A program made the position numbers and the translations under genes. The notes under the pieces are model-generated. The model had not been told where the DNA came from. It saw only the letters and a list, made by a program, of their open reading frames with translations, and searched no databases. Shown in pieces: positions 37,301-51,245 of a stretch of 64,000 nucleotides of DNA (positions are counted from its first letter, which is position 1; every line of letters begins with the position of its first letter). Source of the DNA: Pipra filicauda. Taxonomy: Eukaryota; Chordata; Aves; Passeriformes; Pipridae. The DNA lies in assembly GCF_003945595.2 (NCBI RefSeq), contig NW_024104774.1, positions 62,001 to 126,000 on the forward strand. The letters run 5' to 3'.

Positions 37301-40300
37301 TGTTTTCATCTTTCCTGCCCTTGATAGTTTGTGGATGTTTTCCTGATGGAGAAAGCTGATTTTAGGGAGACTCACCTGGGCATAGCGGACTCCATGGCTC
37401 ATGGGGGGGCTGGGACACCTTCCTGTGGGATACAGAGTATCTGGAGTAAGTGCTGTAGGGAGACCCTGGGTAGCTCTCTTTCAAAGGAGAGGTGATGCAA
37501 CAAGTTTGCTACAGTTGTATCTAAAGAAGAAATCAAATCTGAATGGATGTGTCAGAAAATCTTGATTCGAGGGTGCTTCTGCTACTTTTTTTTTTCCAGT
37601 TTGAAATAATTGTTTTAGTATATTTGGTGTTCTGTTTGGAATATCAGGAAAGGCAAAAGCTGTGGTAAAAACCTTGAAAATAAGAACGATTTTTTTTTTT
37701 CTTGTGTCCAACTACTGTGTATGACTGTTTTATTACTTGCACAGAGATGTCTGGAATAGTGTTCCATAAGCAAATCTCAGTCTTTATAGTGGGGTGTAAG
37801 CTATCTTATGCTGCATGTCTTTATCAGAGTTTATTGGTGAACAGATCTTTTTAGAGGAACTTTTTTTTTTTTAAGCAAAATTGAGTAAAACAGATCAGGT
37901 GGTCTTCCCAGCAGTGAGAGAAGATAGTATTTCATAGCAGTGCAATTAATTATAGCTGCTCTGCACAAATTCTGGTAAATGCTCAGGTGACTTAATATTG
38001 TGGGATGAATTACTTAGTGCACGTTTAAATGCCTGTTACCATAGCAGTTGAGTATTATTATAAAAATGCAAAACACTAAACTTAGGAAAGTTGCCCAAAA
38101 AGTATAATCTAACAGCAAATGTTGCAGCAATCAGTAGGCTTAGACAAGTTGACCATGAACACTGAAAAAAAAAAAACAAACAAACAAAAAAAGGCAACAC
38201 CTTTTTCGCTTCCATGGTGTGTCTTATCCTTGGTTATAAAGTGTTATGCCAGTTTTGCATTTCAAATAATTCTTTTTCTATGTCATGTTCTTGAACAGAC
38301 ATTGGAGGGGTTTTTTTTTATGTGATGTGTGTACAGCACATGCTTAAATATTTTGTGACTTTGTAATTCACTATCACACGATAGCAGTTTGGTAAAAAAA
38401 CAGATCCATGCTGTTTTTTAATAAGAGTCTAAATCTAGCAGTGGAGTGTGTACCATATTATATATGGCTCTTTCATTAAAAAAAACCAAATTGTGCCTGT
38501 TAAAATTCTGTTTTTCTTTGTTCTGTTTTGGATTTTTTTTTAATGCATCATCTTTCATTTTGAGGATTCGTTGGGGTAATATTAGGGATCTAAACTTTAT
38601 GGGTTGTGGTTTTTTGTTCTGTGTCTTTGTTGTTTGGGGTTGATTCTTTTCCCCTTGTGAGGTAATTCAGAATTTACCTGACTGACTGTTGATAAACATC
38701 TGAAGAAAAGCACAGACCTATCTGCCCAGGAAACTGGAGAGCACTCAGCACCGCAAGCACCCTGTTTGCTCATTTCACAGAGCAGGTTGTGTTGCTACCA
38801 AGTGGGCACCTTGGAAAACAGCAGTGGATTTAGTACTGACTGTCATTAGTTATGGAGTAGGCCAGAATAATAGGAATCGTGTCAATCTTAATTTGCACAA
38901 TGTAGACTTGACTTCTATAAATAATAACGGATCACTTATTATTTTTCAGGCAGTAAGGATGAAAGCAGTGTGACTCAAATTCAGTGAGAGCAGTCAGTAC
39001 AAGCAGCTCTTTGGGCTGTCTTTGTATAACTCTCTGCCATTGCAGCGCTGGGTGAGCACTTCCCCGTCCTGGTCCCTCAGTTTTTGTGCTCTTTGCCTGT
39101 TGTGGGGAGTTAGGGGAAAAAAACCTCAACTAGTAATTTTCCACCAAAACAAGCCCTTTTTTTCTTAGGGGGAAGTGACATAAATACTTAGATCATTTTT
39201 TTTGCACAGTTTAATCTAGGTGCAGCTTACTGTAAATCTACTGGAAATCAATTGTTAATTTATTTGCCTAAAGGTCACCCCTGAGGCCATTGTCCCATCT
39301 TAAGACTGTACTTGTGCAATGCCGGCTTCTGATGCCCGAGTGATAACCAGCTTTTGTTTGCTGAGCCATCAGGTGAAACTTGTATTTAAACAAGTGTATT
39401 TTCCCTACTTAATGCATAACTCTGTTGGAAAGTGTACTTCAGTACTTTTCAGTTTTCTCCACTAGTTTGTTCCATCTACAGAGAATGATAAATCCACGTG
39501 TGACAGGCAAAGTTTGAGGGAAGTGGAAGGGGGAAGAAAAACACTTTTATTCAAATGTACTAAAGAAGACAGATATTCTAGGAAACCCAGGCCTCTGCTG
39601 AGTGTTAAAAAACAATAGTTTTATTAGAGGCTAAACCCTGGATATATGACTTTTGAGCAAGTTAGCTGCCTAATAGGCCGTTGTAATGGTCCTGACTGTG
39701 ATGGTTTCTGTGTAGGGAGGGCAAGCTCAGTGTTAAATTTATATTGGATTTTTAAATGGCTAAGCAGGAGTTGCTGCTATTCCTCTGGCTTATTTGTGTG
39801 TGTGTGATGGTGACAGAAATTTATGTAATAAAACTAAATGTACTGTTGTCCTTCAAATAATTCGTGTACCTTGCTTGCCGCTGAAGTTAAAAATACTCAG
39901 AGTGCTGTTGATTTACAGTCCTGTTTACAGCTCCCATGTCCCTGTTGGATCTTCAAGGGTTATGAACTATGTCTTGTCTTTGACCAGATTTGTACTGAAA
40001 TACCTTCTCAGACTCTTTATTTTAGTAGGTCCTAACCACAGTTTCTTTTCCTAATGGAAGAAAATGTGGGTTTTTTCTACTAAGTTGTGAGATTTCTCTT
40101 GGTGGTTTTATTATTTTTTGTTCCCTGCAATGTATCAGCATAACCTATACAAGGACGTAGTTGTGGGGAAATTGGAACCTTCCTAATAGCATTTACATTT
40201 GGTCTTTAACTTACATCTAGCAGGAAAAAAAATTCCAAGTTCTTTGTCAAGCTTTCAAATCCCTAAAGTGCTGAATAGTCTATTTCTACAAAAAATAAAT

Positions 40301-43300
40301 ACATTAAATGAATTTGTGTGACTTGTAGCTTAAAAATGTTCTTGCATTCCATTGTTAACAATTGTAATAATACCACTTTCTCAAGTTTCAGTGTTTTTTA
40401 AGTAGTACAACGGACTATCATGGTTTGGCATGGACTGCTAAGTTAAGTATTGCTGGCTTGCACATTCCTGTTGGTTATATTGTAATCTTTACCTCCGTTG
40501 GAAAATATGTCCTATTTTGAGTACTTATTTCAGACTCTTGCTTCTATGCCTTGTCAAACAATGAAACATGCTGGTTTTCTTTAATTTCAAACTTCTGTGT
40601 TGAAGAACCAATGGCTTTTTTCAATTTAACATCTTTACAGTAGTATCCCTTACTGTGGTGACTTTCATGAACTTTGAGCTTAAAATCTAATATGACTAGG
40701 CACGAGTTGGAGTTCAGCTACAAAAAATGCATACAACTAATAAGCTATCTGAAGGGATGAGCTCTTGATTTAAGGATTTCTTCTTTAAGATGCTGCCTAT
40801 TAATCAGAGGTAGTTTCTAAAATAATTTTGACTTTAGCAATTCATTCTTTGAACACAACTGCAACTTTTGTTCAGTACCTGTTTTTGTTTCATGGGGCTT
40901 TCTTTCTGTGTGACTGTATTGCATGGGGCAATGTAGCTCTTCACGTTTTGGTGACTTTTATAGCTGATTGATGTAAAGATGTCTACAGTGATATCCTCTT
41001 TACTGGAATGGGAATACATAATTTTCAAATAACTTTTTCCGTGTTAAAGGCTTATTGATGTTGTGAGGGAATGCTCAGGAGTGATAGTGTTATCTCTCTA
41101 TCTATACAGTCTAAGTAATCTGAGTATTCAACAACTTCTTGTGTGAAAATGTAGTTTTTGGATATGGGTGGAAAAACTCTTGTCTCTGCAGGAAAAGATG
41201 GGTGTGATGGATGGGGGTTGAAAGCAAATACATAAGAGAACACTAGGTGTCTGAATAAATCAGATAATAATATTGCCTGGTAGCATAACTTTGCTTAGTT
41301 TTTCTGTGGCAAACTAGATTTTGTGAAGAGAGGTTGATGGGCATGTGGCAACTGCCCTGTCCTAGTTAATATCCTGCTGTGCAGCTTTCCTGTAATCGAG
41401 ACCAAGGCACAGGACAGGCATGTGCCTGAAGGACAGTTACACGGGAAGCTCCCGTACCTTTACTGGGAAACCCACCTGAGTCGGTGCATCCCTGAAATCC
41501 CTGAGGGCAATGCAGGCAGCATGGGTAGCAGGCAGGTGGAAGTGCAGGGCTGTGAGCTCCCTGAAGGTGAGGATGTGTGGTGGGATTCAGCGATTGGATA
41601 TAAGCTCCTTGGGATGCACAGGCTGGGATGCTGAGGAGGAGGTGTTGCCTTTTTGTGTGAGACAGGCAAGATTGCACGGAGCTCTGCCTTGGAGCAGACC
41701 ATCAATTGTGTGTGTCAGAGGATATAAGCAGATGGAGCCAGACTCTTCTCAGTGATGCTTAATGACAAAACAAGAAGCAAAGTTTCATTTTATGACTTTT
41801 CCTCTTTTTTTTCTGAAAGGAGACAATCCATAAAATTTGGAGACTTGTCGATTCTGCAGTGTTCAGTGCTGAAGTGAGGTCGCTCATGTCTTTTGGAGAC
41901 CAAAGGAATCAAAGGATTCTTAGCAAGGGTTAATATTAACTTGCTGGTTGAGATCTTACTGAGGCGCCAGGGTTCACTTATGGGAATGGGATAAAGTAAC
42001 TGGATGTTCAGTGGCCAAGCAGTGGGAGCTGGCTGTGGGCTGGGGTGGCCTCGCTGCTTCAAGGAGTGTAGTTCATGGACTCCAAGCTATGGATTACTCT
42101 GCATCCTGCTGAGCTTTGCCTTCTTGCTGATGGCATGTGAGCAAGTTGTGAAAACAGGACTTGGTAATGCAGCTTGGATTGGAGCACAGTCCTGTTATCT
42201 CTATTGCTTGGATTCTGTTGTGTAAACCACAGAAATTCTTGTTGCTTAGTACCCTTCCTGGAAGTGCCTTTCTTGCACATGTGAGCGTTAACAAACAGGA
42301 GATAGATTGTTCCTTAGGTTTCTTTCATTTCAGGGGTGAAAGGCTTCTAAAATATCTTTATAAATGTATCACTTGTAATCAGAAAGACAGACAATAATAG
42401 ATGTTGCATGTAAAAGGCATGAGATTTCCACTCACTCTGACAGCCTTCCACATGGCCAGCTGCCAGCAGCTGTGTCTCGAATTTGGCATCTCGAGATCAA
42501 CGGTTTATAAATGCTGTGCAGTAAAGCTCCTTTTTTATTGCTTAGCTTGTTTGTTTGGTTTTGGTTTTTTTTTTTAATTGCCCAGGCTAACATGCCCTAG
42601 AACTTTAAAGATCAGATTTTGACCCATCCTGTTGGAGGCTCTGAGCTTTTGGGGCACACTGGGGTCACTTGAGGAGGTGGCTTTCCAGGACACTCACACA
42701 ATCTACAATCAGCTGAAGATTTTCTGAAGGCATAATTGGTGCCTGATAAGCGATGGCCGTGTGTGCAGTTAAATGTTTTGGCTGTTACCTTCTCTAGAGG
42801 GACTCAGATGTAGCCTGGTAGTAATGTTACTGGACTACAAGGAATATCCTCTGTTGAGCTGCTTTGAGACCTCAAATAAATTGCTTTTTTATTTTCCCTC
42901 CATCTGATTTGACTGCTAAGCCTTTTCCCAAAGGCAGGGAGCTGGTCACTGTAGCTGGTGCCAGACATAAGGCAGCCTCATTCCCTGTTCCAATGCAATT
43001 CCAGGATTTACCTGGTGTGTAAAGGTTGCAATAAAAATATTCCTTATATATAAAACTTGGTAAACTTCTATGGAGAAGCTTTTCCTCAAATATTAACTCA
43101 AGAAAATAGTGAGTCCCCATTCCTCTTCTGGCTTTTTGCCTGTTGGGAACATGTGTAGATGCAAGTGAGGAATGAGCCATCCATTTTCCATTTACTAAAC
43201 TTCCCTGCAGGCCAGGCCTGGGAGGCTTGGTTCCATTTTCCACTAAAACTATGTGATATGAATTAGGTCTGTAAGAACTGTTTTCTAGGAAAAATAAGCA

Positions 43301-44184
43301 GCAATCTTTGTGCTTATGTGGTTATTGTCAGGCTTGCAGTGTGTGAATACTGAAGAATGTTTGTTATACTGTAGCTTTTATAGGTACTTTTTCCCCCCCA
43401 TCCCACAGAAAGGTTTTTCTGATTTGTTTGTTTTCCTGTGGGCCTTCCCAACACTTTATTTAAGAAACTGCAGAATGATGCATTTTTTAGGTCTTTCAGT
43501 CCTTCTCTAAAGCTTTTTGACTTGCAGAGATAACTTTTATTTGTAGGAATTATAATGCCACGGAATGTTTCAGCTCTAGCTGTTACAATATTACAGAGGT
43601 TTTGAAAGCAAAAAATTGTAAATCAAAATGAGTGCCAAGGAAAGAAAAAATGAAATGTCATTCCAGATCATTCAAGTGACATATATGCATATTCGAAATA
43701 CGTACTTAAAAAGATTGAGCTGTGTATTTTCTCACTTGGTGCAAAGTATGTGTCAAAGCTTGAATGATTGACTGTACTTCTGATGAGATGACAAGCAGAA
43801 CAAAACCAAAATACCATTGTGTTGCTTGTGGAGCAGGTCAGATCAGGGCTTTGTCTGATTAAACTTCAGTCTTGGAAAGGAATTATGCTATATTTCCTTG
43901 TGAGGAAAACTTGCAACACTTTTATAATGAAGCGTGGCTAAATGGTTTATGGTATAACACATCTGAAAACTGCTATTGAGCCAAGTAAATCTGGCCTGAA
44001 AGAAGCCATGTTAATAGATAATTGGAGGGAGAAGTTGGTAATACTAACAATTTATCCTGGTTTTTTGAAGTGTTGTTTTGGGCTACTGGAACATATGATA
44101 TACATATGGGATTTTTTTCTTCACTTAATAAGCACATAAGTGAGTGGTCTGTTTTATGATCTACCTGCCCTATTGTTATCTCAC
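34386..44184 (+). other. BICC1 intron 1, first part
   Basis: I looked for exon 2 (expected to encode a sequence like GRSGEDFFQKIMEE) and did not find it, so the intron continues. The segment begins within the CpG island and then becomes AT-rich, with T over A and G over C. Low complexity: a run of 27 T at 36586-36612, A-rich at 38164-38193, T-runs near 37860, and a TG repeat near 39794. The patch at about 41380-42280 is somewhat GC-richer with several short open frames, none recognisable. Confidence 0.85.
36586..36612 (+). repeat. Poly-T tract (27 T)
   Basis: An uninterrupted run of T inside BICC1 intron 1, preceded by CTTTC. It could be the A-tail of an antisense retroposed sequence, but no element body is recognisable on either side and no target-site duplication was evident. 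Confidence 0.85.
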
Positions 44185-44447
44185 ACAATCACAGAATGGG
44201 TCAGGTTGGAAGGGACCACGGCAGGTCATCTGGTCCCACCTCCCTGCTGTAGCAGGGTCATCCCAGAGCACACAGCACACTTCTGGATTGTGTCCAGAAG
44301 TTCTTGAATATCTCCAGTGAGGGAGACTCCACAGCCTCTCTGGGCAATCTGTTCCAGTGCTCAGTCACTGCACAGTAAAGAAGCTCTTTCTCGTGTTCAG
44401 GTGGAACTTCCTGTGAATCATTTTCTGCCTGTTGTCTCTCGTTCTAT
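44185..44447 (-). mobile_element. CR1 retrotransposon 3' fragment
   Basis: The + strand shows the classic reverse-complemented CR1 3' end: AATCACAGAATGGGTCAGG, TTGGAAGGGACCAC, GGTCATCTGGTCCCACCTCC, GGAGACTCCACAGCCTCTC and TGGGCAATCTGTTCCAGTGC, ending near GTTGTCTCTCGTTCT. It is the best preserved CR1 copy in the window and is inserted antisense to BICC1. It is 5' truncated and non-coding. Confidence 0.93.
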
Positions 44448-44570
44448 CTTGCCATTTAAAGCTTTCAAATTTTTGATTGTATTGCTAGTCTAAAGTTTCA
44501 TGGTGAGGTTACTAGATATTCCAAAGTTTTAAATATATTTTTACCTCTTCCTTTTTTGTTTGTAAATATT

Positions 44571-44597
44571 TTTTAGCTCTACCAGGTAGAGCTAAAA
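44571..44597. repeat. 27-bp perfect palindrome, 13-bp arms
   Basis: TTTTAGCTCTACC (44571-44583) and GGTAGAGCTAAAA (44585-44597) are exact reverse complements separated by a single A. It lies about 120 bases beyond the CR1 fragment. A 13-bp perfect arm with one-base spacing is not expected by chance in 64 kb. Confidence 0.95.
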
Positions 44598-46529
44598 GTA
44601 TCACATGTAGGTGATGCTTTTTTCTATTTTAAGGAAACTTTGGTTTTGGGAATCTGTGTTTTCTTTCTGAATTAATGGTTTAAAACTAACCTCTAAGTCT
44701 TTTTCCCTGTTGCCAATGACTTTGTATGAATGAAGGGCTTTGATTATGTCTATTTTTATTGGCTCTGTTCTGTTCAGACTATGCCTGCAATAAATTTATG
44801 GCAGTTGAATATACGAGATTGGTAATTTAAGACTAAGCATCTTGAGAGAGGTAAAAAATGAAATCCACAATTCCAAAACAAATATTAGGTCAATTATAAG
44901 TGATGCAGTGAAACACTTTATATGTTAAAGGAAGCTTTAGTAGATTGATGCCTTCTGAAGATATTTCCTGGGACCTTTATGGTGAGATATTTGTGTTGCT
45001 TGAGGGTGTGTAAGCTGGGATTCAGTGAACTGTTTGCAGGGTAATTAAACCAGGAGCTCTGTTGTAAGGTAGTTCCTGTGCAGAGAGCTACAGAGCCATG
45101 GTGAGTGAAAGGTTAACCACTTGCTGAAAAGAAAGTAGTTAAAATAATCTGTGTTTAAAATCATATCTGTGTGTGTAATACATAGATTTAAATAAAAACG
45201 TACATATGTATTCGTGTGTAATTGAAATGGATACATTTGCATGCCATCCTTGCTGTGATGTGGAAATACTTTGTTTCATCTTGGTCTGCCTCAAGGAATA
45301 TGAGACTTGGTCTCACTTCTTCTGAATGTGTGAGTGCATCCATGGGTGAGAATGCTGTAGAATGGTGGAATAATAAATTACATTAGATGGCCTCTGTTTA
45401 TATGCCATTGGAGCAGTTAAAATAGCATTGATTTAAAGAGTCTGGATGTGGAATACATTTTTTTAAAATACTGTTTTATACAGTGGAAAAGAATCTTGGT
45501 ATGTCTTTACTTTTTTAGTAAAACAAACATAAGTGCTGTTTTTCCTTAGTAAATTTACTTCCGGAGTGTGTGTAAAATAACGGATAAGAGAGAATATGTT
45601 TCTAATCTATTCCATGTGCAGAAACAGTGAATAAATCTGATCAAATCTTTTTAGTCCTTTATAAGCAATTCCTTTTTGAAATAGGAACATGTTCTGTGGA
45701 ATTTCTCTGTGTGGAAGACGTTACCACCGTTAGAACGCAGAAAATGTGGATCCTCAGTATGTGTGACATTTTTTAACGCACTAAACAACTGAACATGCAA
45801 GGATGTTTTCTGGGTTGCTTAGCAGCAGTCAGGTTTTTTCCTTTAAGTGGTCTTCGGTGACATCTTTAGATTGTTCAGAGACTTGGCAGAAATAAAAAAA
45901 GTCATTCCAGTGTTTGAAACATGAGGAATCGTTTAAGCTGTGGAAAAAAAAAGGTAGGGTTGGCTCATTGTAAAGTTTTGTTTATATTTAAACATTTACA
46001 GAACTTTATATTCTGTGTTGTTGTAAATGTTTAGGGAAAGTGAGTGTAGAAGAATATTCTGCTGGATTTTAAGTGCAGCTTTAGGTGTTTCCCACCTGAA
46101 AGACACAAACTTTGGCTAAAGATCAATTGAAAAGTTTTTTTTAATTGATGTACTTGCTGTTGGAAGTATATTTTCTGTATTTATGTAGAGAGCTGAGGGT
46201 TAGTGGTGTTATGAGTTGAGAATGTAATAAAAAATTAAAATATGAATATACTTTTTTTCTGTATAGGACATCAATTGCATCTATGCAAGAATGTGTGGCT
46301 CTCCTGTGTCACTGCAGAGCTTCTGTTGGCACTTCCACTTGGGAATAGCCAGCAGAGAGTTGGAGATTAGTTTTAATAAGGTGTTAAAGAATTAAGTGCT
46401 GTCAGCTTCGTGCTGCAGCTCCCTGCTGCCTGAGGGTGCTTTTGGTGTCTCTCTTCCCTGCTGCCTCCTTTCACATGAGTCAAAGGGGTGTTTGTCCTCC
46501 AGGTGGAGTAGTGGCTTGGTCTGGCAGGA

Positions 46530-46810
46530 ACCACAAACGTGCCCAGGACGGAGCCAGGCGTGGGAGAAGAGTGGCTGAGTTAAAGGAAAGATTTACACAA
46601 CTGCCCGTGCAGGTTCGCCAGAGCAGGGACTCGCTGGGAGGGTGTCAAGGCCAAGTTTTTCAGACGGATAGGAAATATTTTTTAAGCGGGAAATCTCGGG
46701 ACCCAAGAGGCAAAGGGAGACGTGACTAAGAGGGTTATAAGAGTCCAGTAGCTTTGGATGTGAACAGGAAGGATCTCCCCGTACATCGCACGGCAGCCAG
46801 ACGGGCTGCT
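46530..46810. promoter_or_regulatory. Intronic CpG-enriched patch 1
   Basis: About 14 CpG dinucleotides occur in roughly 280 bases, in an intron where CpG is otherwise rare. There is no TATA or clear exon. It could be an enhancer, a secondary promoter or an old GC-rich insertion. The call rests only on composition. Confidence 0.3.
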
Positions 46811-49800
46811 CTGAGAGGAGCTGCTTCTGTGCAGCCACTCTTCTGCTCTCTCTTTTGTTTGTGCTGTTTTATGGGAGGAGAGGAGGAGAAACCACTCACC
46901 AGCTCTGTTCTGCCTCCTTCCAGCAGTGTGATGGATCAGGATCAACTGGAGCCCACTCGGCATTTTTGCAGCTGCTCCACAGACTTGGGGCTGTGAGAGC
47001 AGGCTCGGGGCAGGCACAGGAGTTGGGAACCCACAGGGGCTGGGTGAACATTCAAATGTTTTCCTTCCTCTCCTAACCTGCCCCTCCAGATGGAATAGAT
47101 TGTTGGTGAACACTTACATCTGAGTGTAGGCTTTGGTGTAGATGCTTTCCTACCTACCCAGGCTTGCCATCTCTCCATGTGGTGTGAGGAGGAGGGAGAT
47201 GCAGTGCATGTCTCAGAAGAGCTACTGCTTTACTGGCAAGGTGGTTGGGACTCTAATGCATTTTGTTTGCTGCAATAAAGCAAACTCAGATGCCTCAGTG
47301 CATGTTGACCTCCATGTTAAAAGATGGAAACCAGAAGAGCTGGTGCTCGTGAGCCAGTCAGCAAGGATTTGCTTTGTTCTACTCTGAAAAGCCACAGCCA
47401 TAAAATAAATTTTGCAGTCTTTTAGATAACACTAGAGGTTTTAGGAGTGTAGTTTTGAGTACAGCTGAGTATTTGCTTTGTAAGCTATTGGCACTGTGCA
47501 CTTTTATTCATCATTTTAATGTCCTGCAAATGATTAAAAATATAAATTGGGAGACTATACGTATTTGTAAGGTAGATCAGTTTTACCTGGTAGTGTGAAG
47601 GTAATGGTAAACTTATAGATGGAGCTTCTTATTCTGAAACACTTTAAAGTGCTTAGTATTCAGCATTTTGTTGTAATTTAACTTGTCTTACATCTTTTTA
47701 ATAATCAAAGGAGTAAGAATGTGTTCTTAATAATGTAAAAGTAATTTTATATCCTGCAAAGGAGTTCAACATCAGCACAAGTGAAAACATGGTACTCCCT
47801 TCTACTTATAAAAAAAATAAATCTTTGTGTTCTCCTGTGGTTCCCAGGTGTTGTCGTCTTCTCAAACATTCTGCTCCTGAGCTGTAAGTCTTTAGTTCAG
47901 GTTTAGAAATGCAGCATCAATTTCTCTTTTGAAGTAATTTATGAGTTAAACCTAACTGAATTTAAAGGGATAATATTCCAACATGTTTGAGGAGAGAAGT
48001 AGAGATGAAGAGGCTGCTTAGGAGGAAAATTGCCTTTTCAGGCAATTCAAGTAACTTTTGATTTAATTTTTTTTTACTATGCTCGAAGGACTCTTGTTGG
48101 TGCTTCTGTAAATGCCAGGTGCTGCTGCAGATGGGTCACAGATCTGCTCCCTTTGCTCAAATACAGACTGTTTTTTGATTTTTCTGGCAGGAGTTGATTA
48201 ATTACTGCCAAGTAGAGATTGAAAATGGACTGAACACCCACACTGAACACCTTAGGGGCTGATGCTTGAGCTACCTTCCTGGTGCTGTTTCTTTAGCAAT
48301 GTAAGAATAGTTTTCTTTTCTGGAGAAAACTCTCTGATTTATGATCAAGTGGGTTCATGCAGACACAGTGAGAGCTGGCAAATATTTCACTGTGATAGCT
48401 TAGGTGACAGAAGCCAATTTGCTTTTTTTTTCGAAAACCAATTTTTTCTTCTGACACCTTAAATCTGGTGATTATTTTTCTTCAAGTTACAGAAAAGAGT
48501 TGTATCAATTCCTGCAAATTGGTTTTGCCAAGGTTGTGGGTTCGTAGTAGCCAAGCAGTCTCATGATTTCAGGGTAGCAACTTACAGAGCTGAAAAGTAT
48601 TTTATGATTAAAGCCAGTTGAGTGCTAACAGGAACCCCAAATTCAACCAAAATCAAAATAGAAGAAAAAAAACATAAACAGGAAATGTTGCTGGTTTTGG
48701 CAGTCTTAATAATAATGGCTTATGAACTCTAGAAATGGAGTACACCATCCAGACTTTCACCTCTGTTAATTCTAGGTATGTTTTTTTTATTATACAGGGT
48801 TGAGATATGTAGAGACTTTCAGAGTCTACTGAGTTTCCTGGATTTTTATTCTGGCCATTGCAATGTCCCTTCCTCTATGTCAAGATGACTTTGGGAGCTT
48901 TGTGTCTATGGAAAAAGAATAAAATATGAGCTCACATGCTTGTCCTTACAGAACAATCTGCTAGTCTCCATACGACTGAATTAGTCCTAATTGTGTGCAA
49001 TGCCTCATTGTTTTTAGTAATGTGCCAAACAAAAAGCAAACAATAGCCAAATTCTGTTTTAAGGGGACAGTTCAAATAGTTGAAATAGCACTGGTAAAAA
49101 AACCGCATGAAGGAGGAGGCTTAAAAACATAAATTAAGTGATAAAGTCATTGTTGGCACAAGAGAAAACACAGCACTGTCAGGTTTATCTCAAGAACAGT
49201 CAGTTGAAAAAATGATTTTTCTCAGATAATGGAACTGTGTGAAGCTTGAAGACTGGAGGTGCATCTGATGGGTTGTACTCGTGTTATTGTAATAAATTGT
49301 ATGCAGTTGATAGTTATACTTTTGTACTATCTTGAGCTCAGGAATAAATTGTATTGATAATAAGTATTATCTTTGGAATAAAGGGAGTATGTATTTATGA
49401 TTTTTTTTTTGTTAGAGTATCTGGATTTCAATATTAGGAGATGATGTTTTGAATCTTTGGTTTGTGTTTCTGTGAGTATGTGGACTTTTTTCAACTGTAA
49501 AAACAGACTTGGCATAAAAATCACTCACAGTCTCTGCTAACTGAGGAACTTAGAAAATTCTTAGGGATTAATTGCAACTCTAGGAAGACCCAGTTAAATA
49601 AAGTCAATAGTAGAAGGCTTTCCTTAATACTTATCATGTGTGGGTAGGGCTCTGTTTGCCATTTTTCTGGATGAGGCATAATGTAGTTTATTCTAAGTGG
49701 ACACTTCCACTTCAGGGAGGATTTTCCTGAACTGAAAATGCACATTTTCTGTGGTGTGACAGCAGAGCTGGACTTCCCTCTGGGGGGACCCGTTCTTATC

Positions 49801-51226
49801 CTTTCTCATCCTTTCTCAATGTATTTCTCAATGAAATGAGGCCAACTTTAAAATTTCAAAAAGCCAGTTCTCGTGGAAATACCTCATGTCTGGAAGTGGA
49901 AGCTTCCAGTATGATACACTGCCAGAGCCTTCTCAGAAATGCAACTTAGTTTTATTAACCCTCCTCTTCAAGTGCAGTTTTCTGCAGCTGTGAGATACTG
50001 TTCACTCTGCTTAAAGACTCCTGAAACATGAACTTTCCAAACATTCAGCAGAGGAACCAGAGCAGCAAGTCCCCAAGTTTCCCTTTCTGCTGAGTTTTAA
50101 AGCTGATCTGTTCTAACTGCATGGAGAATGCACTTTTTCTGTTGGCTGGGTTGCACTGCACGAAGCTATAGTTCATGTTGTGGAACATCTTGAAGTCTAT
50201 ATTATTGTAATGGAAGAAGAATGTTAGGAATCTTTTGTGGACAATTTTTTTTTTTCAGCAGAGCTTTTTGTATCCTTGGATCACAAAGAGCAAAGGCTTT
50301 GTAACTTTTCTGTTCCTTAGCAGCAGGCATTTTCTGATTTGAGGGCTCCATGATCAATCCTCTCCTTCCTCTCTCAGGAAAATAATTGTTGGGTTGACAG
50401 TTTTTGATAATATACATAACCATAAATTTTCAGTTTTCAGCTTGACTTTGTTTTTATTTTTTCTCCTGGATGGCTTTGTGGCTTTATCCAGCATTAGTCC
50501 AGGCTTTGCATAGTTCTTGCAAACCTGTGGGAATACTAACCTGGCTTTTTCCATCCTGAGTTCCTGTGTGTGAATAAAAAGGCTGAAATAGAGGTCAAGG
50601 ACTCAGTATATTGAGAACAACACAATTTAAGAGTTTGGTCAGTGGAAGGTTTTTTTCTTAAGTTATAAGAGGAAGGAGCATTAGAGGTTATTTGGGGTTT
50701 ATTATATATAATTTTTTTGTTTGTTTTATATTTTTTTAACTTGCAATTTAACTTGCAGAACTTCCCAGCAGTGTAAATCTCACCCAACATGTGAAAGACA
50801 TCTCTTGTTAGGGCTTGATAAAGCCTAGAAGAAGTAATGGGGGACTTGAAAAATTTCAGGTGTTTCTGTGATTGGGATACTTGGCTGTATGAATTGCAAT
50901 TTGCTGTTGAAAAATTATGTGGCTTGAAATAATCATCAGAAAGAGAGGCTGACTTAGTGTGTTCACCTTGTACATAAATGCATACTTTTTAATGAGGTGG
51001 TTTTGTTGCTGTTATTAACTGCTTATAATTTTCCTGTATTATTCCCTTAATACAGATTTTGATGGAGAATGAAAACCTAAAGCAATTTTTTTCTTAACTG
51101 GATCTGATTAGGACTTTGCTGCATTTTTTTAATTTTTGTTTTTTAAAATGAACTGCTAACTGGTGTTTAGGAGAAACAGTAGCCAAATGCAAGCACATGA
51201 GGAGTATTGACCAATCTGTGCCCCGG

Positions 51227-51245
51227 GGTGGTGGTGGTGGTGGTG
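51227..51245 (+). repeat. GGT trinucleotide microsatellite
   Basis: Six to seven perfect GGT units, directly after CCCCG. A short simple repeat, possibly polymorphic. Confidence 0.9.

Noticed and set aside
46682..47113. 143-codon minus-strand frame near the CpG patch at 46.5 kb
   Set aside because: No recognisable domain, no splice context, and it overlaps other frames of similar length on the + strand; most likely chance.
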